12,116 bases of DNA from Syntrophaceae bacterium UBA4778. Lineage in GTDB: Bacteria; Desulfobacterota; Syntrophia; Syntrophales; UBA4778. Location: the NCBI GenBank assembly GCA_002403175.1, contig DHHG01000286.1, forward strand, positions 1-12,116. The letters run 5' to 3'. The notes beneath the pieces are model-generated. The model saw only the letters and a list, made by a program, of their open reading frames with translations, was not told where the DNA came from and ran no database searches. Below are positions 6,443 through 12,116 of the stretch, piece by piece. Within the stretch, counting starts at the first letter, position 1. Each line of letters opens with the position of its first letter. The translations under genes were made by a program, and so were the position numbers.

Positions 6443-6500
6443 GCGCTTTCTCCTTTTCAATAATCACTCTGAAAACCGGGACGGAGAGGCTGCCCTGCCC

Positions 6501-6528
6501 GATCTAATCCTTCTTCTACCAGTGTCAA
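6501..6528 (-). promoter_or_regulatory. candidate promoter for the secreted-protein gene
   Basis: A perfect TTGACA (6523-6528, minus strand) is followed after 16 bases by TAGATC (6501-6506), a weak -10 box. It lies between the purH stop and the secreted-protein start, which suits a separate transcription start. The poor -10 keeps confidence low. Confidence 0.3.
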
Positions 6529-6558
6529 AATAAGATTCCTTGTCTGTTTAATGGAAAT

Positions 6559-7845
6559 TTAATGCTTGAACGCCCGCTGCCCGGTGTAAACCATGGCCAC
6601 TTTGGGATCGGCTTCATTACATGCGACAATCGTTTCGAAATCCCTCTCGGAACCGCCGGGCTGCACAATGCTTGTAACTCCGTTTTTAATTCCCACATCA
6701 GCGCCGTCTCTGAAAGGAAAGAAGGCATCCGATACCATTGCCGAACCGGATATTCCTCCCTTTGCCGCTTTGGTCTCTTCATCGATAGCTAGAAGATCCG
6801 CCTTTTTACGTTCGCCCTTTTCACAGGCAAGCTCAAATTCCTTATATGAAATTCCGTATCTGTCAAAACAGATCATATCGGCATATTTCGTATAGGCTTT
6901 ATGAGCGGCAATTTCGGCCACGCCCACCCTGTCCTGTTCGCCGGTGCCGATTCCTACTGTGCATCCGTCTTTCACGTAAAGCACCGAATTCGATGTGACA
7001 CCCTGTTCGACAAACCACCCGAAGAACAGATCTTCGTATTCCTTATCGGTCGGCAGACGATCGACTTTATATGCCTGCCCCTTGTACTCGCAGGCAGCGG
7101 GCTTCAGATCTTCCCTGGCGTTCACGATGTTCAGCGGCGATTGCTGAACGATGATCCCACCGTCGATCATCGACTTGAAATCGACAAAGCGATAGGTTTT
7201 GAATTTTTCAAGCTGGTCTATTCTTTCGATTTTGATAATTCGCAGATTCTTTCTCTGCTTTAAAATATCGAATGCTCCATCTATATAATCGGGGGCGGCA
7301 ACAACCTCCAGATACAATTTGCTCATCAATTCCGCTGTTTCCCGGTCTATCGGGCGGTTGAGCGCCGCGCATCCGCCGAATGCAGCTATTCTGTCCGCGC
7401 GGAAGGCCCTGTTGTATGCCTCCGCAATATTCGACCCGTAAGCGACTCCGCATGGATTGTTGTGCTTCACTATGACCGCTGCCGGTTTATGCATGAGATA
7501 TTTCAGCACATTCAGTGCATTATCGATGTCCGTAAGATTAATTTTCCCGGGATGTTTGCCCGGCTGCAGCATCATTTTTTCATCGATCGCGCTGACAAGG
7601 GCATTACCCGGCTCTATGAATTTGCAATTACCCAGAACGAGATTGCCGTTTACCAGCTCGTACATGGCCGCTTCCTGACCGGGATTTTCCCCGTATCTCA
7701 ATCCCTTCTCAACGATTGCACCGCCGTCTTCCAGCTTCCAAACCCTCTTTTTGTAACGGAGTGTCTGGTCCCCGAATGTGATCGTCATTGTATCCGGAAA
7801 ATGATCGTCCATGATGGTTTTATACGCTTTTTTTAAATCGTTCAT
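6559..7845 (-). CDS. purH: AICAR formyltransferase (PurH AICARFT domain only)
   Basis: The 428-residue enzyme transfers a formyl group from 10-formyl-tetrahydrofolate to AICAR, the ninth step of purine synthesis, in the cytoplasm. Clear AICARFT marks are LRYGENPGQEAAMY (about 49-62), the catalytic KHNNPCG (Lys127, His128), AFGGCAALNR, SDAFFPFRDGADV and the end IVQPGGSERDFETIVA then MVYTGQRAFKH. The N-terminal IMP cyclohydrolase (MGS-like) domain of usual bifunctional PurH (about 510-530 residues) is absent: the protein begins about 40 residues before the RYGENP block and no such domain is encoded upstream. Ring closure must therefore be done by a separate protein elsewhere. The ATG at 7843-7845 is preferred for its GGAG 6 bases upstream; a TTG four codons earlier overlaps that site. 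It stands alone between two secreted-protein genes. Confidence 0.95.
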   Translation of the reverse strand: MNDLKKAYKTIMDDHFPDTMTITFGDQTLRYKKRVWKLEDGGAIVEKGLRYGENPGQEAAMYELVNGNLVLGNCKFIEPGNALVSAIDEKMMLQPGKHPGKINLTDIDNALNVLKYLMHKPAAVIVKHNNPCGVAYGSNIAEAYNRAFRADRIAAFGGCAALNRPIDRETAELMSKLYLEVVAAPDYIDGAFDILKQRKNLRIIKIERIDQLEKFKTYRFVDFKSMIDGGIIVQQSPLNIVNAREDLKPAACEYKGQAYKVDRLPTDKEYEDLFFGWFVEQGVTSNSVLYVKDGCTVGIGTGEQDRVGVAEIAAHKAYTKYADMICFDRYGISYKEFELACEKGERKKADLLAIDEETKAAKGGISGSAMVSDAFFPFRDGADVGIKNGVTSIVQPGGSERDFETIVACNEADPKVAMVYTGQRAFKH

Positions 7846-7888
7846 CTCTCGCTCCAAAAAATTTAATTAGAAATTACAGGAAATAGAT

Positions 7889-7927
7889 ATTGCCGAATCC
7901 TGTTTCCAAAGAAAGGTGTTCGGCAAT
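7889..7927 (-). other. long imperfect hairpin in the purH 5' leader
   Basis: ATTGCCGAA (7889-7897) and TTCGGCAAT (7919-7927) form a perfect 9-bp stem, continued inside by CC/GG and TTTC/GAAA pairs around a CAAA loop, 44 bases upstream of the purH start. No T tract follows directly on either strand, so it is not a standard terminator; it could be a leader control element or an RNA-processing site. A TATAAT on the minus strand (7999-8004) lies upstream as a possible -10, without a good -35. The rest of 7846-8018 shows nothing else that I can support; it does not resemble the purine riboswitch consensus. Confidence 0.4.
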
Positions 7928-8018
7928 CAATAGGGCTTTTTACAACATTTCTTTCAATAACTGAACTGTAATTTTTTATGAGGGTTTTCGCTTTCCAAAT
8001 TATAAAAGAAAGCTCTAT

Positions 8019-8819
8019 TTATCGTATTGAACTTCTGTCTCTCAAAATGACATCCGTTTTTCCACCCTGGCTGCTTATCGTCTTGTTTACGACATAGAAG
8101 TAGGTCAAGGTTGGCGGCACATTATCGATTACCTGTAAGGGGAAAGGTGTGAAATCGATTCGCTGGGAGTTAGCTCCATAAGTCATCGCTCAGATATATA
8201 AAGTGTAATTGTCTACCTTGGTTGCCGTGCCGGATAGAAGCCCGGTATCGCTGAGCTTAAGACCCGGCGGCAAAATGCCCTGATATGCGCTGAATCCCTG
8301 TGATTCGTAATTAGGATCGCAACTGGTCTTGAATTGAAAGGAATAGGGTTTCCCCAGCACTGCCGGAGGGAGTTTGATACCATCGGGAAACCTTAATTTT
8401 CCGCACCTTGTTTGTAACTGTAATTTGTATGTTTTTGATTGTACGCCATTGGGGCAGCTGTCCGTCAATTGAAAGGTTGGGAAATAGTCCCCTTCAGCGG
8501 TGGACTGACCAACAATATAAACATCGCCGCTGTACCCGTCCAGGGCATAACCGCCCGTAAAGGGTACAACCTTAAGAGTAATGCCCGGGGGAAGCGATCC
8601 CGATATTACTTTGACGCTCCACGGTGAATTCCCGCCTTTGTATATGAGAACAGTCTGATTATAGTTTTGGTCGTTTATTAAATACAGCGTTGGTGTGTTC
8701 ATGGGTGGTTTCAGATAATCAATGGGAACACATGTGGCAGCCTGGGCCGATACAGCTCCCGAAAAAATAAAAGCCAACGTGAATACAAAGAGCAACTGAC
8801 GAACACGAATGATCTTTAT
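8019..8819 (-). pseudogene. secreted protein with putative Ig (He_PIG) domains, ATA at the start site and in-frame TGA
   Basis: The coding signal runs from 8819 to the TAA at 8019-8021 in one frame. A strong AGGAGGAGG site is followed 4 bases later by ATA (8817-8819), where ATG is expected, directly before a signal peptide (KIIRVRQLL, hydrophobic FVFTLAFIF, cut near SAQA). Two Ig-like repeats follow: LPPGI near residue 76, then LPPGLKLSDTGLLSGTAT near residue 183, with cysteines at 30, 122, 139 and 167. At codon 210 a TGA (8190-8192) interrupts a strand (NYTLYI), after which the same frame goes on for 56 residues (AMTYGANSQRIDFTPFPLQV) to a natural end. CGA to TGA and ATG to ATA are both single C-to-T/G-to-A changes. 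The frame stays open upstream to 8972, but a 51-residue tail before a signal peptide is unlikely. Alternatives: rare ATA start, readthrough, or sequence errors. Confidence 0.75.
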
Positions 8820-8949
8820 GGTACCTCCTCCTGAATACCCATGTAAATTTCTAGATAAAACTGCTTTATTTCCTGCAACGTACATTCTTTGGCTAAGTCT
8901 GTCAATTTCAGTTTCAGGAACTGTAAGAAACGAATGTAATTTTCTTGAC

Positions 8950-8979
8950 TTGACTTTCCCTACATTAAGCACATAATAT
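8950..8979 (+). promoter_or_regulatory. sigma70-type promoter facing the 9144-9798 gene pair
   Basis: TTGACT (8950-8955) is followed after 17 bases by ATAATA (8973-8978), or after 18 by TAATAT (8974-8979). The predicted start is near 8986. It lies upstream of a leader that ends in a terminator, and faces the two plus-strand genes. It overlaps the region just upstream of the oppositely read Ig-like gene. Confidence 0.45.
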
Positions 8980-8985
8980 ATTTAT

Positions 8986-9083
8986 GTAATTGACATCCGC
9001 TAACCAGTGATTTTCTCTTCGGCATCAGGAAAGCAAACAGTTATTAAAGCCCTGCCCATTACAGTGAGCGGGGCTTTTTGTTT
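8986..9083 (+). ncRNA. candidate small RNA or attenuated leader, about 98 nt
   Basis: A promoter-like sequence upstream and a strong terminator at its 3' end bound a stretch with no ORF of note. Either a free small RNA is made, or transcription of the downstream gene pair is controlled by termination in this leader. The inner part (CTCTTCGGCATCAGG) has only a weak TTTC/GAAA stem; no known RNA family was recognised. The call rests on the promoter-terminator pairing only. Confidence 0.35.
9046..9083 (+). terminator. rho-independent terminator upstream of the 9144 gene
   Basis: AAAGCCCTGC (9046-9055) pairs with GCGGGGCTTT (9068-9077) over 10 bp with one T-G wobble, with a 12-base loop, followed by TTG and TTTT. 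The T tract is on the plus strand, but no plus-strand gene lies upstream within the preceding 5 kb, which is why a short RNA or leader is proposed. Confidence 0.85.
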
Positions 9084-9143
9084 TCAGATGGAAAATAATT
9101 CAGGGGATGTGACAAGTGAATTTTTAGAAATGGAGGAATAAAA

Positions 9144-9449
9144 TTGAGTATACACATTTTGGAAAAGTTGAACAATTTTGTAAAATTACCAGATAAAGAA
9201 TGGGAAAGCGGTTGGTGGAACATAGATGAAGACAAGGCTAAAGAGCTGATTGGTGATGAAATCTATTTTCACAAATCACAACAGGAGCCGTCTTTTTTCG
9301 GGGGCGTCATAACAGGATATCGGATCGAGCAGGATGTGCCAAACCTGGGGTGTATTGTATTTAGACTCCAGTATGATGCAAAATGCCGAAATGTTAAGAC
9401 GGATAAGCACGGGTGGTCTAAAAAAATGAAGATAATTAGCCATGACTGA
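9144..9449 (+). CDS. small hypothetical protein, first of an overlapping pair
   Basis: The 101-residue soluble protein is not one I recognise. It has an acidic N-terminal half with aromatic clusters (KEWESGWWNIDEDKAKEL) and a likely beta-rich centre, EIYFHKSQQEPSFFGGVITGYRIE (written here as two parts: EIYFHKSQQEPS and FFGGVITGYRIE), then CIVFRLQYDAKCRNV and a basic tail. The FFGG-I-GYR core with a following strand could suggest a small PUA/ASCH-like barrel, but this is speculation. The start is TTG, chosen because GGAGG lies 7 bases upstream; the ATG overlapping that site ends at once in TAA. Its last 8 bases overlap the next gene, so the two are translationally coupled. An upstream terminator or leader may control it. 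Confidence 0.75.
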   Translation: MSIHILEKLNNFVKLPDKEWESGWWNIDEDKAKELIGDEIYFHKSQQEPSFFGGVITGYRIEQDVPNLGCIVFRLQYDAKCRNVKTDKHGWSKKMKIISHD

Positions 9450-9798
9450 AGATCTGCTTGATCACTGGCTTCGGATTATAAAACCGATTTTACCGGCAAA
9501 TGCCTGGGTTGAATCACGGCTCTCCAACGATAATTATATAATAACAATCGATTGGAAACTCGAAAACGATCCGCACCAACCAAACAAGCGTTCCAGAAAG
9601 ATCGAGATAATCATCAAGGAGGAAGTCATTGACGACTATCTTAATAAGAACAAGGATGAACGGGCATTATCCGACATAAAAATGAAACAATGGATTTCCG
9701 AACGATATAATCAGCTCACCCTTGATCACGATGCCAACACCTCCAATCCTAGATTCCCGGATAAATGGAACATCTCAAAAAATGTGCTCAATCAGTGA
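9442..9798 (+). CDS. small hypothetical protein, second of an overlapping pair
   Basis: The 118-residue soluble protein has no recognised domain. The N-terminal half alternates helix and strand (LLDHWLRIIKPIL, then NYIITIDWKL); the middle is basic then acidic (NKRSRKIEIIIKEEVIDDYL), and the C-terminus contains the helix DIKMKQWISERYNQLTLDHD. This organisation, a strand pair followed by a basic strand and helices, could be a small nucleic-acid-binding or partner protein, but that is only inference. The ATG lies inside the last codons of the previous gene (overlap 9442-9449) and has no ribosome site of its own, as expected for translational coupling. The next terminator is 163 bases downstream. 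Toxin-antitoxin, defence or regulatory roles are all possible; none is shown. Confidence 0.75.
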   Translation: MTEDLLDHWLRIIKPILPANAWVESRLSNDNYIITIDWKLENDPHQPNKRSRKIEIIIKEEVIDDYLNKNKDERALSDIKMKQWISERYNQLTLDHDANTSNPRFPDKWNISKNVLNQ

Positions 9799-9882
9799 GG
9801 CCGCGGAACATTACATCAATGGCCACAGCGGGGAATTTGCCGAGAAATCTCAATGAACTTTGCCTGCTGTAGTTTTTTAGCG

Positions 9883-9916
9883 GTTGCCCCAGGTTTCATA
9901 AGTCAATTGGGGCAGC
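9883..9916. other. stem-loop downstream of the gene pair
   Basis: GTTGCCCCA (9883-9891) pairs with TGGGGCAGC (9908-9916) over 9 bp with one wobble and a 16-base loop. No T tract follows. It lies 84 bases after the second gene of the pair and may stabilise its transcript. The short conserved-looking GC stem in AT-rich DNA makes chance less likely. Confidence 0.45.
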
Positions 9917-9960
9917 GGTCGTAAGGTGATGAAGATTAACGATTGAAAGGTTCAGCGGCT

Positions 9961-9987
9961 GGTATCTCAATATTGAGATACCTTTTT
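9961..9987 (+). terminator. rho-independent terminator of the 9144-9798 gene pair
   Basis: GGTATCTC (9961-9968), loop AATATT, GAGATACC (9975-9982) then TTTTT (9983-9987). The 22-base sequence is a perfect palindrome, so the pairs can also form an 11-bp dyad. It lies 163 bases after the last plus-strand stop, and no T tract is present on the minus strand. Confidence 0.8.
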
Positions 9988-10131
9988 CATCCCCAAACCG
10001 TTCGCCAGAGTCAACATCTCTTTTAGAGCGATGATCAAATTTACTCCCACCAAAGACTCAGACACATTTGAAAGCCCATCAATCATCTTCCGCAAGACTT
10101 CCGTGCCGCCCCTCGAAGAAGATCCGCACAC
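9967..10131 (-). CDS. weak small ORF (54 residues), possible gene remnant
   Basis: From a GTG at 10129-10131, with AGGA 7 bases upstream, the minus strand encodes a 54-residue peptide with a protein-like amphipathic run (EVLRKMIDGLSNVSESLVG then VNLIIALKEMLTLANGLG). The frame is closed by TAG at 10141-10143 and ends in the TGA inside the plus-strand terminator. It begins 135 bases after the nrdJ stop on the same strand. No family was recognised; it may be a fragment of a helical protein or chance. Confidence 0.3.
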   Translation of the reverse strand: MCGSSSRGGTEVLRKMIDGLSNVSESLVGVNLIIALKEMLTLANGLGMKKVSQY

Positions 10132-10266
10132 CGTGTAATCCTACTTCAATTCAGGAAATAAATAAGTAGTTACATCTTAGATTGCACTTAGTTATATTAT
10201 AAACTAGCTGAGAGGATGTAAAAAAATTAGCTATAAAGGTTAATGCGAATATGTTTCTTCCAGCCG

Positions 10267-11997
10267 TCAGTCGGTGTCCATGAATCGTATCAAGGGTCCC
10301 CGTTTCTTCCCGCCGTAGCGGAAAATGGTAATTCCTTTGCAGCCTTTTTCATATGCGGTCAAAAATGCCTCTGAAACGTCCTTGCGCGTGGCGCTACGCT
10401 TCAAGTTGATCGTCTTGGAAACAGCATTATCCGTATATTTCTGGAAGGCGGCTTGCATTTCGATGTGCGTCTTATAGGAGATTTCCTGGGCTGTTTTGAA
10501 GATCCTTTTCACATCGGCTGGGATTTCCTTGATCCCCTCCAGGGAGCCTTTCCGGACAACCGCCTCTTCCAGCGCCTGCGAATAGAACCCTCTTTTCCTT
10601 GCCAGGGCAAAGAAGTACCGGTTGATTTCTTGCATCTCTATATCGAGGATGAAACGTTTGTAGGCGAGGGCAAAATAGGGTTCTATACCGCTTGAACAAT
10701 CGGCGATGGTGGACAGCGTTCCTGTCGGGGCAATGGTGGTTGTCGTCGCGTTTCTGACTTTCGGCATTCCTTCCCGGTCATAAACGGAACCTGCAAAGTT
10801 GGGGAAAACTTCTTTGATCGTACCGAGATATTCCGATTCCTCTTTGGAGTTTTTATCGATGAATTGCATGATCTCCTCGGCCAAAAGGACCGCCCTCTCC
10901 GATTCATATGGGATACCCATGAGGACCAGCATATCTGCCCACCCCATCACGCCAAGACCGATCTTTCGGTTCCCCTTGTGCATCTTTTCAATTTCGGGAA
11001 GCGGATACTTGTTTACATCGATGGCATCGTCTAGAAAACGCACCGCACTACGCACGTCTTTTCCGAGGGAAGTGAAATCGATCGAGGGCTTTGCACCCGA
11101 TTCTTCCAATATGGAGTTGAGAACGTATTTGGAAAGATTGAGAGAGCCAAGAATGCACGCCTCATTGGGAAGGAGGGGCTGCTCGCCGCACGGATTCGTA
11201 CTCTCCATCGCACCAAGGAGCGGAGTCGGGTTAGCTTTGTTAATCCGATCAATGAAGATGAGTCCGGGATCGCCGGAAAGCCAGGCGCTTTCTACAATTT
11301 CGTTGAAAACCTCTCGGGAATCGGCAAAGCCGGTTGGTTCAGCTGTTCTTGGATTTCTTAATTCGTATTTTTCATACCTTGCCAGCGCATCCAGGAAGGC
11401 ATCCGTTATGGCAACTGAGATATTGAAGTTGGCCAGTTCGCGGCCGTCCCGCTTCACCCGAACGAAATCCAGAATATCCGTATGATCCACCCGCAAAATG
11501 CCCATATTGGCTCCCCGCCTGGCTCCACCTTGCTTAATGACATCCGTCGCGGTGTTATAAATTTTCATGAATGAAACGGGTCCGCTGGCGATACCGCCCG
11601 TTGAGCGGACGACGTCATCTTTCGGCCTGAGGTTGGAGAAAGAAAACCCGGTACCTCCCCCGCTCTGAAGAATCATTGCCGCGTTTTTCAGGGTATCGAA
11701 AATACTCTTCATGGAATCCTGGATGGGCAGAACGAAACAGGCGGCAAGCTGGCCGAGATCCCTCCCGGCATTCATCAGGGTCGGTGAATTGGGCAGAAAG
11801 CGTAGAGAGGAGAGCATCTCGTAAAAGACATTCTCCCAGTACGCGGCATTCTCATGATAGCGGTTTTCAGCACCCGCAACAGTCCTGGCGACTCTCCGGA
11901 ACATTTCATCCGGATTTTCGATAACGTGACCTGCCTCATCCTTAAGAAGATAGCGAGCCCTGAGAACAGCCAATCCATTTTTTGTCAGCTCGGCCAT
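10267..11997 (-). CDS. nrdJ: class II (adenosylcobalamin-dependent) ribonucleotide reductase
   Basis: The 576-residue enzyme makes deoxyribonucleotides from ribonucleotides, using a B12-generated thiyl radical that does not need oxygen. The active-site cysteines are all present: Cys87 in LAACFVLP and Cys281 in NEACILGSLNLS form the reducible pair, and Cys270 in NPCGEQPLLPNE is the thiyl-radical residue, 11 residues before Cys281 as in known class II enzymes, with Glu272 beside it. Other marks are SGGGTGFSFSNLRP (112-125) and the phosphate-loop region APTGTLSTIADCSSGIEPYF (423-442), and KGCKGITIFRYG at 551-562. The protein ends 14 residues later (KKRGPLIRFMDTD) and lacks the C-terminal cysteine pair or zinc-type tail found in many NrdJ proteins (often about 700 or more residues). 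No N-terminal ATP-cone is seen. The ATG has no ribosome site, but a -10 box lies 18 bases upstream. Confidence 0.95.
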   Translation of the reverse strand: MAELTKNGLAVLRARYLLKDEAGHVIENPDEMFRRVARTVAGAENRYHENAAYWENVFYEMLSSLRFLPNSPTLMNAGRDLGQLAACFVLPIQDSMKSIFDTLKNAAMILQSGGGTGFSFSNLRPKDDVVRSTGGIASGPVSFMKIYNTATDVIKQGGARRGANMGILRVDHTDILDFVRVKRDGRELANFNISVAITDAFLDALARYEKYELRNPRTAEPTGFADSREVFNEIVESAWLSGDPGLIFIDRINKANPTPLLGAMESTNPCGEQPLLPNEACILGSLNLSKYVLNSILEESGAKPSIDFTSLGKDVRSAVRFLDDAIDVNKYPLPEIEKMHKGNRKIGLGVMGWADMLVLMGIPYESERAVLLAEEIMQFIDKNSKEESEYLGTIKEVFPNFAGSVYDREGMPKVRNATTTTIAPTGTLSTIADCSSGIEPYFALAYKRFILDIEMQEINRYFFALARKRGFYSQALEEAVVRKGSLEGIKEIPADVKRIFKTAQEISYKTHIEMQAAFQKYTDNAVSKTINLKRSATRKDVSEAFLTAYEKGCKGITIFRYGGKKRGPLIRFMDTD

Positions 11998-12014
11998 AGA
12001 AATTGTTTGCGGAA

Positions 12015-12020
12015 ATTATA
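12015..12020 (-). promoter_or_regulatory. consensus -10 box for nrdJ, very short leader
   Basis: A perfect TATAAT on the minus strand (12015-12020) would start transcription near 12008, giving a leader of about 11 bases before the nrdJ ATG. This agrees with the lack of a ribosome binding site there. The -35 position 17 bases upstream reads AAAAGA, a poor match. The region 12021-12116 shows no cobalamin riboswitch within the window; AAAAAAGGTGAT at the right edge could be a ribosome site for a plus-strand gene just outside. Confidence 0.35.
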
Positions 12021-12116
12021 TTTGGTTTCTTGTGATCTCTTTTTTATTTTCGATCGGTAAAAAATTAGACAAGGAATACAGATTGGATAGCAATTCGAAA
12101 TCAGAAAAAAGGTGAT

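Larger units (their letters stand above)
9799..10266. other. 468-base gap: two hairpins and one weak minus-strand ORF
   Basis: After the gene pair the DNA holds a hairpin (9883-9916), a terminator (9961-9987) and a weak minus-strand ORF (10131-9967). The motif AGCGGT/AGCGGC occurs three times on the plus strand (9879, 9914, 9953). From 10141 to 10266 the sequence is AT-rich, with TATATTATAAAC near 10194, and nothing I can assign. No RNA gene, attC site or riboswitch was recognised. Confidence 0.6.

Noticed and set aside
7846..8018. Purine riboswitch upstream of purH
   Set aside because: The conserved junction sequences and two-loop layout are not found; only a single long hairpin is present.
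8190..8192. TGA read as selenocysteine
   Set aside because: A GGAG-CTAA-CTCC mini-hairpin follows, but it is too short, lacks a GU-type apical loop, and the protein is an exported Ig-like domain with no redox site.
9799..9960. Integron attC site after the gene pair
   Set aside because: The hairpin is attC-like in size, but the required GTTRRRY and RYYYAAC boxes are not present at its ends.
10799..11485. 228-residue plus-strand ORF inside nrdJ
   Set aside because: It is the opposite-strand shadow of the strongly conserved nrdJ frame, has low-complexity Ser/Arg-rich content and no ribosome binding site.
12021..12116. Cobalamin riboswitch upstream of nrdJ
   Set aside because: No B12-box-like sequence or suitable structure is visible in the 95 available bases, and the predicted leader is too short; DNA beyond the window cannot be judged.

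Overview
This looks like a chromosomal stretch from an anaerobic, moderate-GC bacterium. The gene content fits Desulfobacterota of the Syntrophus/Smithella kind: a B12-dependent class II ribonucleotide reductase, a C_GCAxxG_C_C redox-type protein, a stand-alone AICAR transformylase and a REP-type tyrosine transposase. The lineage is an inference from gene content, not from any marker gene. No tRNA, rRNA or CRISPR array was seen.

Left part (1-2864, all on the minus strand). A conserved hypothetical protein (2864-2358) with its own likely promoter is followed by a close-packed set. That set holds a two-domain C_GCAxxG_C_C protein (2245-1262), a small cysteine-containing protein (1240-731) and an SDR oxidoreductase cut by the window edge (686-1). 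The gaps of 21 and 44 bases suggest one transcript and a redox-linked job, but the substrate cannot be read from the sequence.

Second part (2942-3817, plus strand). An ArsR-type repressor and a 65-residue heavy-metal-associated (CopZ/MerP-like) protein form a short metal-response operon. An AT-rich direct repeat lies just before the repressor, and a small hypothetical ORF follows.

Third part (3928-5625). A SAM methyltransferase gene is broken by two opposite frameshifts. Its start codon is abutted by a complete 1031-bp element: a Y1 (HUH) transposase flanked by 23-bp inverted repeats matching at 22 of 23 positions. The last codons and stop of the transposase lie inside one repeat.

Fourth part (5596-8819, minus strand). 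Two secreted proteins with beta-sandwich-type domains flank purH. The first is intact and has a clear terminator. The second (8819-8019) looks decayed: an excellent ribosome binding site leads to ATA instead of ATG, and an in-frame TGA splits an otherwise continuous Ig-like protein. The purH between them encodes only the AICAR transformylase domain.

Fifth part (8950-10266, mostly plus strand). A good sigma70-type promoter is followed about 100 bases later by a strong terminator with no gene between them. This is either a small RNA or an attenuated leader for the next two genes, an overlapping pair of small unrecognised proteins (TTG start; 8-base overlap). The pair ends at a second terminator. 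A weak small ORF lies on the opposite strand.

Right part (10267-12116). A class II ribonucleotide reductase (nrdJ) keeps all three active-site cysteines but ends without the usual C-terminal cysteine pair, and appears to have a very short leader.

The best candidates for something new are the 9144-9798 gene pair with its leader, the broken Ig-like gene, and the transposon abutting the methyltransferase start. No complete novel system is proved by the sequence alone.
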